Part shown: positions 44,174-52,715 of the stretch, in pieces
Layout of the letters: each line of letters begins with the position of its first letter
How positions within the stretch are numbered: the stretch's first letter is position 1
Assembly (NCBI RefSeq): GCF_022953055.1
Contig: NZ_JALJEJ010000001.1
Span: 372,001-436,000 of the forward strand
DNA length: 64,000 nucleotides
From: Mucilaginibacter straminoryzae
GTDB lineage: Bacteria > Bacteroidota > Bacteroidia > Sphingobacteriales > Sphingobacteriaceae
Reading direction: 5' to 3'
Made by a program: the position numbers and the translations under genes
Notes under the pieces: model-generated
Told to the model about the DNA's origin: nothing
Databases searched by the model: none
Seen by the model: only the letters and a program-made list of their open reading frames with translations

Positions 44174-44980
44174 CTACAGCGAGTAACCCTGGCTTTCAAA
44201 AATAGGGCGCCAAAATTCGGGGTATTGGTCCCAATCGTGACAACCAAATGGCAGCTCGCCGTTGTTTAACCGCAATGCCCTTTCCGGATAAATTTCAAAT
44301 GAAAACCGTAATGCTGTTTGCCAGTCGGGGATTTTAAGCAGCATTTTTTTACGGTTAGCTTCTACACTCCAGAACGCATCTTCATTGTACTGGTGCGCAG
44401 TTTGGGCAAGATAGGTTTCGATGCGCCCTTTTTCAGTACCGCAGAGTTCGTGAAATTTATTTACCCTTCTTAACGAAAAACCGCCGTTGCCCACCTTGTT
44501 ATCAAACTGGTATTTATTGGGTACACCGTTTTTTTTGAGATTAAATTGTGTTGAAACGGCTTGCTGAATACCTGTAACCGCTGCTTTGATCGCGCCGTCA
44601 TCTTTTCGTCGTATCCACGGGGCGCCGATATAATCCCAACCCTGGCTGCACCAGTAATCCAGCTCGTCTTTAAAAACAAAAGCGTCTGTTTGGTAAATCA
44701 GCAAACATTCATAGTCCAGAAACTGTCCGTAAAAATCCTGCGATAGCATCAATCGGTTATAACCGGCAATGCCCGCAAAAAAATGATCGTCAAAGTTTAC
44801 TACGCCGTTCAATTTTATCAGGGAAGAAACTTTTTTCGGCAGGGTGAGGCTTCGCGGTTTAATGGCAATTTTAATATGCGGGCTTAGGATTTTTTCGCAT
44901 TGTTGCAGCGAAATTTCTTCATTGGTATTTAAAGTATCTTTATAAAAAGGAATAATAACAACGGATTGAGCAATACTCAT
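44174..44980 (-). CDS. DUF5672-type glycosyltransferase-like protein
   Basis: A 268-residue protein resembling the DUF5672 domain found in bacterial glycan clusters. Visible: VVIIPFYKDTLNTNEEISLQQC, HFFAGIAGYNRLML, LDYECLLIYQTDAFVF (metal-site-like DAF), WCSQGWDYIGAPW and NGGFSLRRV, the last two typical of the family. It is probably a GT-A-fold glycosyltransferase, but activity is not established for the family. It is 27 bases downstream of the GT90-like gene. Confidence 0.75.
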   Translation of the reverse strand: MSIAQSVVIIPFYKDTLNTNEEISLQQCEKILSPHIKIAIKPRSLTLPKKVSSLIKLNGVVNFDDHFFAGIAGYNRLMLSQDFYGQFLDYECLLIYQTDAFVFKDELDYWCSQGWDYIGAPWIRRKDDGAIKAAVTGIQQAVSTQFNLKKNGVPNKYQFDNKVGNGGFSLRRVNKFHELCGTEKGRIETYLAQTAHQYNEDAFWSVEANRKKMLLKIPDWQTALRFSFEIYPERALRLNNGELPFGCHDWDQYPEFWRPIFESQGYSL

Positions 44981-45007
44981 TTTTGATCTTAAAGTAGGTT
45001 AGGGCAC

Positions 45008-45982
45008 TTATACCGATAAGGTAGTAATTTGCCCGGTATAATAAAAGTATTTCTCTAACACCAGTAATCCAAGCAGTTCTTCCAGCCGCTGATCCATAAA
45101 CTGCTGCACATAACTATTAGCATTTCGGGCAATGGCTTCCGCTTCTGCCGGGTGCTGTATGTAATATTGCAGCTTCTCTTCCAGGTCGCTAAAATCTTTT
45201 TTGATAGCAATGTAATGATGGTTTGGTATCAGCCGGGCTTCCATAAACCACGTTTCATGCGTAGGTGGCGGCATGACAGCTACCGAGTTGGAAGACATGA
45301 TCCATTTCAGGTTAGTAGCCACATCATTGCCCTCCAGGCTAAGTATAAACTTATATTTCAAATGCTGGGGTATCGATAGCTTGGGTTTCAGCCATTGGGT
45401 ATTTCCCCCCTGCCGGTTCACCTGCCCAAGATCACACATGGGGTGGTTAAAGTACTTCTCCATAAAACGGATGCGGTGCGGCTGGGTCATGGCGCCGCGG
45501 CCGATCAGCAGATTTTTCTTATCATTAAATGCCAGGGAATCTTTTACAAACTGATAGTGCCGCTTTTTATCCAGCTTTAGCAGAATGGCATTTTTGTTAT
45601 CATCCCACAGGGGTCTGCTTTTTTGGATGGTGGGCGAAGGCGCCACATGGTTTACATCGCCATACAGAAAACTTGCTGTTAACCGTGACGGGAAAAAGCG
45701 GGTTAGTTCGTAGGCATCAAACTTATAGGTGCGCGGTTTAGAAAAGGTATTGATTTCTTTTAACGCCAGCGCTTCGGGGCCAAGCGGCGTAAGGGTATCC
45801 AGTTTGTTGTAATAATCTACGCGATCCTTCAGGTAATTCGGATCATAATATTTAATGGCACCCAGTTTCTTATGCAGCTGACTTTCAAATACCGAACCCG
45901 GTACCAATTGCAGTAAAACGTTTCTGGCAAAGTAGCCCATTTTACTTTTCTTTAATGTTGCGTCAATTTCCTGCAGTGTCAT
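45008..45982 (-). CDS. GT90/CAP10-like glycosyltransferase
   Basis: A 324-residue protein with the CAP10/GT90 signature in the C-terminal half: LKYKFILSLEGNDVATNLKW, SSNSVAVMPPP, WFMEARLIPNHHYIAIKKDFSDLEEKLQYY. In fungi and plants such proteins add xylose to glycans; in bacteria they sit in LPS or capsule loci, and the sugar here is unknown. A -7 element TATATTTG (46003-46010) is about 20 bases upstream. It is the first gene of a small operon with the DUF5672 gene. Confidence 0.85.
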   Translation of the reverse strand: MTLQEIDATLKKSKMGYFARNVLLQLVPGSVFESQLHKKLGAIKYYDPNYLKDRVDYYNKLDTLTPLGPEALALKEINTFSKPRTYKFDAYELTRFFPSRLTASFLYGDVNHVAPSPTIQKSRPLWDDNKNAILLKLDKKRHYQFVKDSLAFNDKKNLLIGRGAMTQPHRIRFMEKYFNHPMCDLGQVNRQGGNTQWLKPKLSIPQHLKYKFILSLEGNDVATNLKWIMSSNSVAVMPPPTHETWFMEARLIPNHHYIAIKKDFSDLEEKLQYYIQHPAEAEAIARNANSYVQQFMDQRLEELLGLLVLEKYFYYTGQITTLSV

Positions 45983-46076
45983 GTGTGTGAGAAACCGTTC
46001 GACAAATATAAACGTAAGCAGGCACTAAAGGTTCTGTTATGGTAGTCAGCTCTAAAACTTTAATGAATTTGTGATT

Positions 46077-47138
46077 TTAAGATGCACTTAAGCAAGCTTC
46101 ATAAAGTTCAAGGTATTGCTTAGCAGCGGTTTCCCAGGAAAATTTCTCTGCCTGGGCAATTATTTTTTGAGTGCTATCCGCCGTGCTAAAATCTTTCATG
46201 CCGGCGTTAAAAACATCCTGCATATGCGCGGGGTCAAAACTGTCGAAATAATAGGCAGCATTGCCACCCACTTCGGGGAGGGAAGTATACCTGGATAAAA
46301 ATACAGGTTTGCCAAAATGCATGGCTTCAATAACGGGTAGTCCAAAACCTTCTGAACGCGAGGGAAATAAAAATGCAGAGCAATTTTGGTAATACCAGGC
46401 CTTATCCTTATCTGTTATCGGCCCGGTTATATGCACCCGGTCCAGGCAGCCGTACCGGCGCGCTTCTTCAATTATAACTTGTTTGTGCGGCGTTTCAGGG
46501 CCTGCAATAACCAGTTCATAATCATTGTCCTGAAGCAGGGAAGGCAGTAAATGAGCGCCTTTTTGGGCAGTTAGTACCCCTATTGTAAACAAAAATGGCT
46601 TTTGGGGCGCCAGGGCAGGCAAGTGACCGGGTGTAACAGATAATTCATCTGCGCCGTTATAAATAACGGATACTTTTTCCTGATGCCTGGGGAAGTAATG
46701 TTTTACATCCTTTGCAACAAATTCTGAAATGGTAACAATCTTGTCTACCTTTTCAATAAAGGTACCCAGCTTTTGCAGGTATTTCTGCAATGGTGCTGAA
46801 CCAGCGGGCAGTAAATGCACCTTGTTCATATCATGGATGGTCATGATCTTTTTAGCGTTTACCTTCCAGGGCCTTAACCTGCACTCCTGGTCTGAAAAGT
46901 GGACTACATCAAACTTATTCTTCAAAGGAAAATAAAGGTTATGCAGTTTAGAAAGGTAAATGATATTAACCCGCTCATCAAAGCGGTACCTGGTTCTTTT
47001 ATGCAGATAAAAATTAAGATCGAATTGTTGTTGGTTCTGATCAATTAATGCATTGCCAAGGCCCATGCCGAAATAATAATACCCGCAATTTGTGTTTTTC
47101 ATCGAATCAAAAGTCACTAACGCAGCAGGTACATACAT
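46077..47138 (-). CDS. GT4 glycosyltransferase (353 aa)
   Basis: A GT-B-fold family 4 enzyme. The open frame extends 32 codons upstream, but ATG at 47136-47138 (MYVPAALVTFDSM) is the sensible start; a further ATG 12 codons downstream is possible. The C-terminal domain carries FTIGVLTAQKGAHLL and the EX7E motif FPSRSEGFGLPVIEAM. It resembles the other GT4 in the island, especially in the late LPEVGG motif. Donor unknown. The next gene is divergent. Confidence 0.9.
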   Translation of the reverse strand: MYVPAALVTFDSMKNTNCGYYYFGMGLGNALIDQNQQQFDLNFYLHKRTRYRFDERVNIIYLSKLHNLYFPLKNKFDVVHFSDQECRLRPWKVNAKKIMTIHDMNKVHLLPAGSAPLQKYLQKLGTFIEKVDKIVTISEFVAKDVKHYFPRHQEKVSVIYNGADELSVTPGHLPALAPQKPFLFTIGVLTAQKGAHLLPSLLQDNDYELVIAGPETPHKQVIIEEARRYGCLDRVHITGPITDKDKAWYYQNCSAFLFPSRSEGFGLPVIEAMHFGKPVFLSRYTSLPEVGGNAAYYFDSFDPAHMQDVFNAGMKDFSTADSTQKIIAQAEKFSWETAAKQYLELYEACLSAS

Positions 47139-47254
47139 GGGCAATATTTTTTCAAAGATAACAAGTATGCATGGTATAGATGAATACCTATCTGTTAACG
47201 CCGGGGAAACCTGAACAGATGTCCGATACCTCACTCTTCAAATTGATATTTTTG

Positions 47255-47262
47255 TACTTTTG
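47255..47262 (+). promoter_or_regulatory. -7 element for the GT9-like and meaB genes
   Basis: TACTTTTG, 26 bases before the ATG at 47288. No clear -33 TTTG at the right distance. Confidence 0.35.
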
Positions 47263-47287
47263 AACCAAATCAGTATTCGCGCAAACC

Positions 47288-48226
47288 ATGAAGAACCCAT
47301 TTGCTTTGAAGATGCTTGCCTCTGCATGGTGGCGTTTTGTTGATAAAAAGCAATACCGCGCGTACAAACAGCAAATTTACCGGGAGAAGATCGATACCTT
47401 TCTGACAGAGAACATTATCCTGACGCTGGATGAAATAAAGGATATAGCCACACGTAATAAAAGACTCAATTTTTTACACTCCGGCAATGCCGGTGATATT
47501 ATTTATGCCTTACCGGTAATCAAACAGCTCAGCGCCGAAGTTGATGTGCCTTTAAACTTGCTGCTAAAGCTGAATCAGCCGCTTCGGCTGGCTCAGGGCA
47601 TGACGCATCCTTTAAATAATGTAATGCTGAACACCGCTACGGCTAACCTGATTAAACCCTTGCTGGACGCGCAGCCTTATCTTACAAGTTGTGAGATTTA
47701 CACCAACCAACCGATAGACATTAATCTGACGTTGTTCAGAAAGGCGGGTATTAAGCAGGACAGGGGTAACATTGCCCGTTGGAATTTTTACACAACAGGG
47801 GTGACCGCGGACCTGAGCAAACCCTGGCTTTTTGCAGAGCCTGATAACGCCTATGCAGGCAAGATCATCCTGGCAAGAAGCAGCCGGTATAATAACCCCA
47901 TCATCGATTACTCTTTTTTAGCCGCTTACGATAATATTGTATTTATCGGCGTGAAGAGCGAGTATGAAACCATGAAAAAGGATATACCTAATTTGGAATG
48001 GCTGCAGGTGAAGGATTTTAAACAGATGGCCGAAGTGATTGCCGGTTGTAAATTCTTTATCGGTAATCAGTCTTTTCCATTTTCTATCGCAGAGGGTTTA
48101 AAAGTGAAGCGCGTTTTGGAAACCTACCATGCTGCGCCTAATGTAGTAGTAGAAGGGCCAAACGGGTACGACTTTTATTTTCAGAAGCCGTTTGAAGCTA
48201 TTGTTAAAGAATTAAACAAAGCCTGA
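47288..48226 (+). CDS. GT9-like (heptosyltransferase-related) protein
   Basis: A 312-residue protein not placed with certainty. HSGNAGDIIYALPVIKQLSA resembles the N-terminal motif of family 9 heptosyltransferases (GDxxxxxPxxxxL), and FIGNQSFPFSIAEGLKVKRVLE resembles the late GT9 loop where the nucleotide-sugar is bound. The N-terminal ~60 residues are basic (WWRFVDKKQYRAYKQQIYR). It probably acts on the LPS core or another surface glycan, but an uncharacterised glycosyltransferase-like role is the safer wording. meaB begins 11 bases after its stop on the same strand. Confidence 0.6.
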   Translation: MKNPFALKMLASAWWRFVDKKQYRAYKQQIYREKIDTFLTENIILTLDEIKDIATRNKRLNFLHSGNAGDIIYALPVIKQLSAEVDVPLNLLLKLNQPLRLAQGMTHPLNNVMLNTATANLIKPLLDAQPYLTSCEIYTNQPIDINLTLFRKAGIKQDRGNIARWNFYTTGVTADLSKPWLFAEPDNAYAGKIILARSSRYNNPIIDYSFLAAYDNIVFIGVKSEYETMKKDIPNLEWLQVKDFKQMAEVIAGCKFFIGNQSFPFSIAEGLKVKRVLETYHAAPNVVVEGPNGYDFYFQKPFEAIVKELNKA

Positions 48227-48237
48227 CGATAAATTCC

Positions 48238-49131
48238 ATGATAATCAGCGCAAATAATTTCAGATCTATAGCCAGGGCTTTGACCATGGTTGAAAATGAT
48301 TTGAAAGGTGCTGACGACTTGCTGAAATCCTTAAGCATTAATCAGTCCGTACCCGTTATCGGTATCACCGGACCGCCGGGGGCGGGGAAAAGTACGCTTG
48401 TGAATAGTTTGATCTCCGGTTTGACTGCCGATGGTAAAAAGGTAGCCGTACTGGCGATAGACCCAACTTCTCCTTTTAACTTTGGTTCGCTGCTAGGTGA
48501 CAGGATACGCATGAGCGGGCACTTTAATAATGACCGCGTATTTATCCGCTCGCTGGCCACACGCGGCTCTTTAGGCGGGCTTTCTGCCAAAACAATAGAA
48601 ATGACAGACGTGCTGCGGTCTGCCGGGTTTGATTATATTATTGTTGAGACCGTAGGTGTGGGGCAGTCGGAAGTGGAGATAGCCGGACTGGCGGATGTGA
48701 CCATAGTGGTGTTAGTACCTGAGGCGGGCGACGAAATCCAGAACATCAAATCTGGCCTGATGGAAATAGCTGACGCGTTTATTGTGAATAAGGCAGACCG
48801 TGCCGGTGCTGATGAATTTGTCGGAAAGCTGAGAAAGCTGCTGTACGATCAGCATCAGGAGGTTCCGGTATTTAAGACAGTAGCATCTGAACAAACCGGC
48901 GTAGCAGAAGTGCTGGCGTTTATTAATCAACCGGTTTTAAAACAGCATAACCGAAAAGAAATATTGGCAGCCGAAAAGGCTTATCAGTTGATAAAGGAAC
49001 GCCGCATGGCAGATGTAGACAAAAAAAAGCTCCGGCTGGAAATTGCCGAAGCCTTAAAATATCCTGACTTTAATCTTTATAGGTTTATTGAAAGTTGCTA
49101 TTCAAACCCCTCAAAAGGAAAAAGGCCTTAA
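48238..49131 (+). CDS. meaB: MeaB/ArgK GTPase, methylmalonyl-CoA mutase chaperone
   Basis: A 297-residue G3E-family GTPase. Walker A GITGPPGAGKST at about residues 42-53, DPTSPF, GDRIRM and the base-specific NKAD are visible; the C-terminal dimerisation arm matches MeaB. It protects and reactivates adenosylcobalamin-dependent methylmalonyl-CoA mutase. The mutase itself is not in the window. It follows the GT9-like gene by 11 bases, an odd but common kind of chance operon neighbour. Confidence 0.93.
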   Translation: MIISANNFRSIARALTMVENDLKGADDLLKSLSINQSVPVIGITGPPGAGKSTLVNSLISGLTADGKKVAVLAIDPTSPFNFGSLLGDRIRMSGHFNNDRVFIRSLATRGSLGGLSAKTIEMTDVLRSAGFDYIIVETVGVGQSEVEIAGLADVTIVVLVPEAGDEIQNIKSGLMEIADAFIVNKADRAGADEFVGKLRKLLYDQHQEVPVFKTVASEQTGVAEVLAFINQPVLKQHNRKEILAAEKAYQLIKERRMADVDKKKLRLEIAEALKYPDFNLYRFIESCYSNPSKGKRP

Positions 49132-49153
49132 TTTTATTCTTCCAATATTGAAG

Positions 49154-49183
49154 TCCTTCCCTTTGGGAAGGATTTAGGATGGG
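49154..49183. repeat. Interspersed hairpin repeat, copy 3
   Basis: TCCTTCCC-TTT-GGGAAGGA perfect hairpin followed by TTTAGGATGGGC. The same design as copies at 29502 and 32885. Its tail contains the stop codon of the aminopeptidase P gene and it may terminate meaB transcription. Confidence 0.6.
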
Positions 49184-50469
49184 CTGTTCATGATTTCTTC
49201 AATATGATCTGCCTCAATAGGGATGTCCGCCATCAGGTCGATATTACCATCTTGGGTGATCAGGATATCATTTTCTATACGGATACCCAATCCCTCTTCA
49301 GGAATATAAATGCCGGGTTCGCAGGTTAAGATGTTACCCACTTCAAAAGCTTTGTACCTGCTGGCGTAATCGTGTACATCAATTCCTAAGTGATGTGATG
49401 TGCCGTGCATAAAATACTTCTTATATAAAGGTGCGTCCGGGTTCTGGTTCTTTACATCTGTCTGGTCAAGTAAACCCAGGCCGATCAGTTCGCCGGTCAT
49501 GATCTTACCTACCTCGTCATGGTATTCATTCCAGATGGTGCCGGCAACCAGCATTTGTTTGGCAGCTTTCATTACCCGCAACACGGCGTTGTAAACATCT
49601 TTTTGACGTTTGGTAAATTTTCCGTTTACGGGGATAGAGCGGCTAAGGTCTGCATTGTAGTTAGCATACTCGGCGCCAAAGTCGAATAAAATGACGTCGC
49701 CATCTTTACAAACCTGGTTATTATCTACGTAATGCAGCACGTTTGCATTCTTACCGGACGCAATAATAGGGCTGTAAGCATGCCCGGTAGCCCGCTGGCG
49801 GATAAATTCATGAATGATCTCGGCTTCAATTTCGTATTCCGCTACGCCGGGTTTCACAAATTTCAGTACACGGATAAAGGCATCCCTGGTAATACTGCAT
49901 GCTTTTTTGGTCAGTTCTACCTCGATGTCAGATTTCACTACCCTGAGATCGCGCAGGATAGGGGCGGCACGTAAATACTGATGCAGCGGATAGCGTTCTT
50001 TCAACTCGTTATAACGGCGCATATCCCGGTACGGAACTTCGTGTACATAGCGGTCGTTCTCGTTCGTATTCAGGTAGATATTGTCTGCATAGTTAATAAT
50101 ACTATGCAATATTTGCTGATAACTGCTCAGCCAGAAGATCTGCTGAATGCCGGAAGCTTCGCGGGCTTCCTCTTTGGTGTATTTATGGCCCTCCCAAATG
50201 GCAATGTGTTCATCGGTTTGTCTTAAAAAAAGTACTTCTCTGTACAACGGATTAGGACAATCAGGGTATAGGAGTAGTATGGTTTGCTCCTGGTCTATGC
50301 CAGAAAGGTAAAAAAGGTCTGCATTTTGTTTAAACGGATAGCTTTGGTCGCCGGTGCGCGGGGACTCGTCATTGGCATGAAATATGGCTATTGAGTTGGG
50401 TTTTAGTCTGCAAACGAAATTATTTCTATTATTAGTAAATAATCGTGAATTTATCGTGAGATATTTCAT
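49174..50469 (-). CDS. pepP: Xaa-Pro aminopeptidase (aminopeptidase P)
   Basis: A 431-residue M24-family metallopeptidase that removes N-terminal residues before proline. N-terminal domain (about 1-165) with FKQNADLFYLSG, then the pita-bread domain with metal ligands visible in LFDFGAEYANYNADLSR, GTSHHLGIDVHD, CEPGIYIPEEGLGIRIENDILIT. The codon before the chosen ATG is TTG, so ATG at 50467-50469 is used. It is divergent from ompA and lies in the cytoplasm. Confidence 0.93.
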   Translation of the reverse strand: MKYLTINSRLFTNNRNNFVCRLKPNSIAIFHANDESPRTGDQSYPFKQNADLFYLSGIDQEQTILLLYPDCPNPLYREVLFLRQTDEHIAIWEGHKYTKEEAREASGIQQIFWLSSYQQILHSIINYADNIYLNTNENDRYVHEVPYRDMRRYNELKERYPLHQYLRAAPILRDLRVVKSDIEVELTKKACSITRDAFIRVLKFVKPGVAEYEIEAEIIHEFIRQRATGHAYSPIIASGKNANVLHYVDNNQVCKDGDVILFDFGAEYANYNADLSRSIPVNGKFTKRQKDVYNAVLRVMKAAKQMLVAGTIWNEYHDEVGKIMTGELIGLGLLDQTDVKNQNPDAPLYKKYFMHGTSHHLGIDVHDYASRYKAFEVGNILTCEPGIYIPEEGLGIRIENDILITQDGNIDLMADIPIEADHIEEIMNSPS

Positions 50470-50545
50470 CAATATACTTTAATCATATATTTGTTAAACA
50501 ATTTTTTATTCTATTTGTCGTAGTAAATGCAAGTTTGGAACGGTG

Positions 50546-50580
50546 TTTGGTCGTGGTTTCAAACTTAATTACTAATTTTG
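50546..50580 (+). promoter_or_regulatory. ompA promoter
   Basis: TTTG (50546-50549), 23 bases, TAATTTTG (50573-50580); the leader would be about 30 bases and A-rich. A second TAnnTTTG (TATATTTG, 50486-50493) lies upstream, so there may be two starts. Confidence 0.55.
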
Positions 50581-50618
50581 AAAAAAAATCACAATTAAAA
50601 TTGTTTAATCTAAAAACT

Positions 50619-51980
50619 ATGAACTATTCTACATTGAAGAAAACAGTCGCTTTGTCATTTGCTTCTTTGATGGCTGTTGGAATGGTGAAAGCACAAACTT
50701 CAACCACAACAACCACTACTGACACCACAATGAACAAGTCTACTGGAACCACTACCGCTAAGGTATTTGGCGGCAGAGGTCAGTACAACACATTCAGCAT
50801 CGGCTTAAATGGCGGCATTACTGCTCCTGTTGTAGCTACCGGTGGCTCAAATGATTTCACTAACTGGGATGCAAAATTCGGTTATGGTGCTTCATTACGC
50901 TGGCAGCTTGCACACTCTTTCGGTATCCAAGGAGATTTCCACGGTGGAAAATTAAACGGTACCAATGCTGACGCTACTAACGGCGTTCGTGACGGTCTGA
51001 AAGAGTTTAACACTAAATTCTACAGCGGAACTATCAGCGGCGTTGTTAACGTTGCAACTATCGACTACTTACGTCGCAAAAATGCAATTAACTTCTTCGT
51101 TACTGCTGGTGCTGGTTTAGTATGGTATAACCCTACTTTAACTTACGCTAACAATTCAACTGCTACTTATCAGAACGCAGACGGTTCTACCCACTATGCA
51201 AAAAGCTTAGTAATCCCGGTAGGTGCAGGTGTTAAATTCCGTTTAAACGATGCATGGGCTCTGAACTTAGGTTACACCGAAAACTTTGTTGATGACGACA
51301 TTCTTGACGGTCTGAAAAGAGGTTACCCAACTAAAGACAAATACTCTTACGGTTATGCCGGTTTAGAGTGGACTATCGGATCTAAATCTAAACCAAACCT
51401 GGATTGGGTTAACCCGGTAGCTATGATGTATGACGAACTGTATGATGCAGCTTTACGTCAGGAAGTTGAAGCTTTAAAAGGTCGTGTTACTAACGTTGAA
51501 AACGCAGTTAACGATCTGAAAAAAGATTCTGACGGTGACGGTGTATCTGATCAATTCGACAAATGCCCTAACACTCCTGCAGGTACTGTAGTTGATGGTG
51601 CTGGTTGCCCATTGAAGAAAGATACTGTACAAGTAGGTGGTGCTGCTGCTACAGCTTACTCTAACATCCAGTTTGATTTTGACAGCTCTGTATTAAGAAC
51701 TTCTTCTTACCCAGTTCTTGACGCAACTTCTGCTGATCTGCGTTCTAACACCAGCAAAACTCTTGAGTTAGATGGTTACGCTTCATCAGAAGGTACTGCT
51801 GCTCACAACCTGCGTCTGTCTAAAGACCGCGCTAACTCAGTAAAAACTTACTTAGTTAACTCTGGTGTTGAAGCACGTCGTTTAAAAGTAAAAGCTTTCG
51901 GCGAGACTAACCCGATTGCTGACAACTCAACTGAAGAAGGCCGCGTACAAAACCGCCGTGTTGAGTTCAAACAAAAATAA
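50619..51980 (+). CDS. OmpA-family outer-membrane protein with TSP3 linker
   Basis: A 453-residue major outer-membrane protein. The ATG at 50619 begins a signal peptide (MNYSTLKKTVALSFASLM ... KAQ); an in-frame ATG-like start upstream is rejected. Order: Thr-rich linker, eight-stranded-type barrel (about 50-260), a coiled region (EVEALKGRVTNVENAVNDLKKD), a TSP type-3 calcium repeat (about 303-330, DSDGDGVSDQFDKCP) and a peptidoglycan-binding OmpA domain (about 345-453, IQFDFDSS ... LELDGYAS ... AFGETNP ... NRRVEF). It links the outer membrane to the cell wall. Codon use looks strongly biased (AAC, TCT, GGT, CGT), as in a highly expressed gene. Confidence 0.95.
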   Translation: MNYSTLKKTVALSFASLMAVGMVKAQTSTTTTTTDTTMNKSTGTTTAKVFGGRGQYNTFSIGLNGGITAPVVATGGSNDFTNWDAKFGYGASLRWQLAHSFGIQGDFHGGKLNGTNADATNGVRDGLKEFNTKFYSGTISGVVNVATIDYLRRKNAINFFVTAGAGLVWYNPTLTYANNSTATYQNADGSTHYAKSLVIPVGAGVKFRLNDAWALNLGYTENFVDDDILDGLKRGYPTKDKYSYGYAGLEWTIGSKSKPNLDWVNPVAMMYDELYDAALRQEVEALKGRVTNVENAVNDLKKDSDGDGVSDQFDKCPNTPAGTVVDGAGCPLKKDTVQVGGAAATAYSNIQFDFDSSVLRTSSYPVLDATSADLRSNTSKTLELDGYASSEGTAAHNLRLSKDRANSVKTYLVNSGVEARRLKVKAFGETNPIADNSTEEGRVQNRRVEFKQK

Positions 51981-52007
51981 ATTTTTTCAAAATTAGTATA
52001 AGAAAAG

Positions 52008-52034
52008 GGCGTTCCTTCTGGGACGCCTTTTTTT
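52008..52034 (+). terminator. Strong terminator of the ompA gene
   Basis: GGCGTTCC/GGGACGCC eight-pair stem (one G-U), loop TTCT, seven Ts. Confidence 0.9.
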
Positions 52035-52182
52035 GTTGGCCGATTTTTCCCCCGATGACTGGCTGGCGAAAGCCACGCTGCCACAGCAGCCACATTTACC
52101 ACCCCCTCTTTTGTACTTCGTAGAAAGCACGTGGGGATATTTATCCGAGTTGGCGAATTCCCTTATTCACCAATGTTTTGCT

Positions 52183-52190
52183 TAACTTTG
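52183..52190 (+). promoter_or_regulatory. -7 element of the small ORF-ridA-rarD-recG operon
   Basis: TAACTTTG, ending four bases before the ATG of the small ORF at 52195. If used, transcription would start at or just after the start codon, meaning a leaderless mRNA, or the true start is a later codon. Confidence 0.4.
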
Positions 52191-52194
52191 TTCT

Positions 52195-52338
52195 ATGTAC
52201 TTTTTCCGTAAAAAGGACCCAAACAGGCCCGAAAGCTTTAATCTTAAAGTAATGCATTTTATCAATGCGCTGGCCATTATTATGTTCCTGGCCGGAATTA
52301 TCTGGAAGTTGATTGATGTATTTTTTCTGAAAAAATGA
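52195..52338 (+). CDS. 47-residue membrane protein overlapping ridA
   Basis: A short reading frame that a length cut-off would miss. The product starts MYFFRKKDPNRPESFNLK (basic, cytoplasmic) and ends with one membrane helix (about residues 24-44, FINALAIIMFLAGIIW). Its TGA overlaps the ridA ATG (ATGA), so the two are translationally coupled. It looks like the short uncharacterised Bacteroidota proteins with a basic head and one helix (possibly DUF6728, from memory only). Function unknown. An alternative start would be the ATG at 52255 within the frame, giving only the helix. Confidence 0.7.
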   Translation: MYFFRKKDPNRPESFNLKVMHFINALAIIMFLAGIIWKLIDVFFLKK

Positions 52339-52715
52339 AGACGATTATAAACACCAACCAGGCTCCTGCGCCTATCGGTCCTTACAACCAGGCTGTAAAA
52401 GCAGGTAATTTCTTATTCGTATCCGGTCAGATTGCACTTAACCCTGCCACCGGTGAACTGGAACTGGGCGACATCCAGTCAGAAACAACCCTGGTAATGC
52501 AAAACCTGAAGGCAATTTTGACAGAAGCCGGTGCTGACTTTGCCAACGTGGTAAAAACCACCATCTTTTTAAAAGATATGGGCAATTTTGCTGTTGTAAA
52601 TGAAGTTTACGGCTCATACTTTACTGGCGAATATCCTGCACGCGAAACTGTTCAGGCTGCGGCATTGCCTAAAAACGTGAACGTTGAAATTTCAGTGATC
52701 GCTGTTTTAGGTTAA
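52335..52715 (+). CDS. ridA: RidA family enamine/imine deaminase
   Basis: A 126-residue RidA (YjgF/YER057c) protein. INTNQAPAPIGPYNQAVKAGNFLFVSGQI opens the family pattern, split by strand turns; the substrate-binding Arg in YPARETVQAAALPKNVNVEI is present. It hydrolyses reactive enamines such as 2-aminoacrylate from PLP enzymes. It overlaps the 47-residue ORF (ATGA) and the next gene (TAATG). Confidence 0.95.
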   Translation: MKTIINTNQAPAPIGPYNQAVKAGNFLFVSGQIALNPATGELELGDIQSETTLVMQNLKAILTEAGADFANVVKTTIFLKDMGNFAVVNEVYGSYFTGEYPARETVQAAALPKNVNVEISVIAVLG

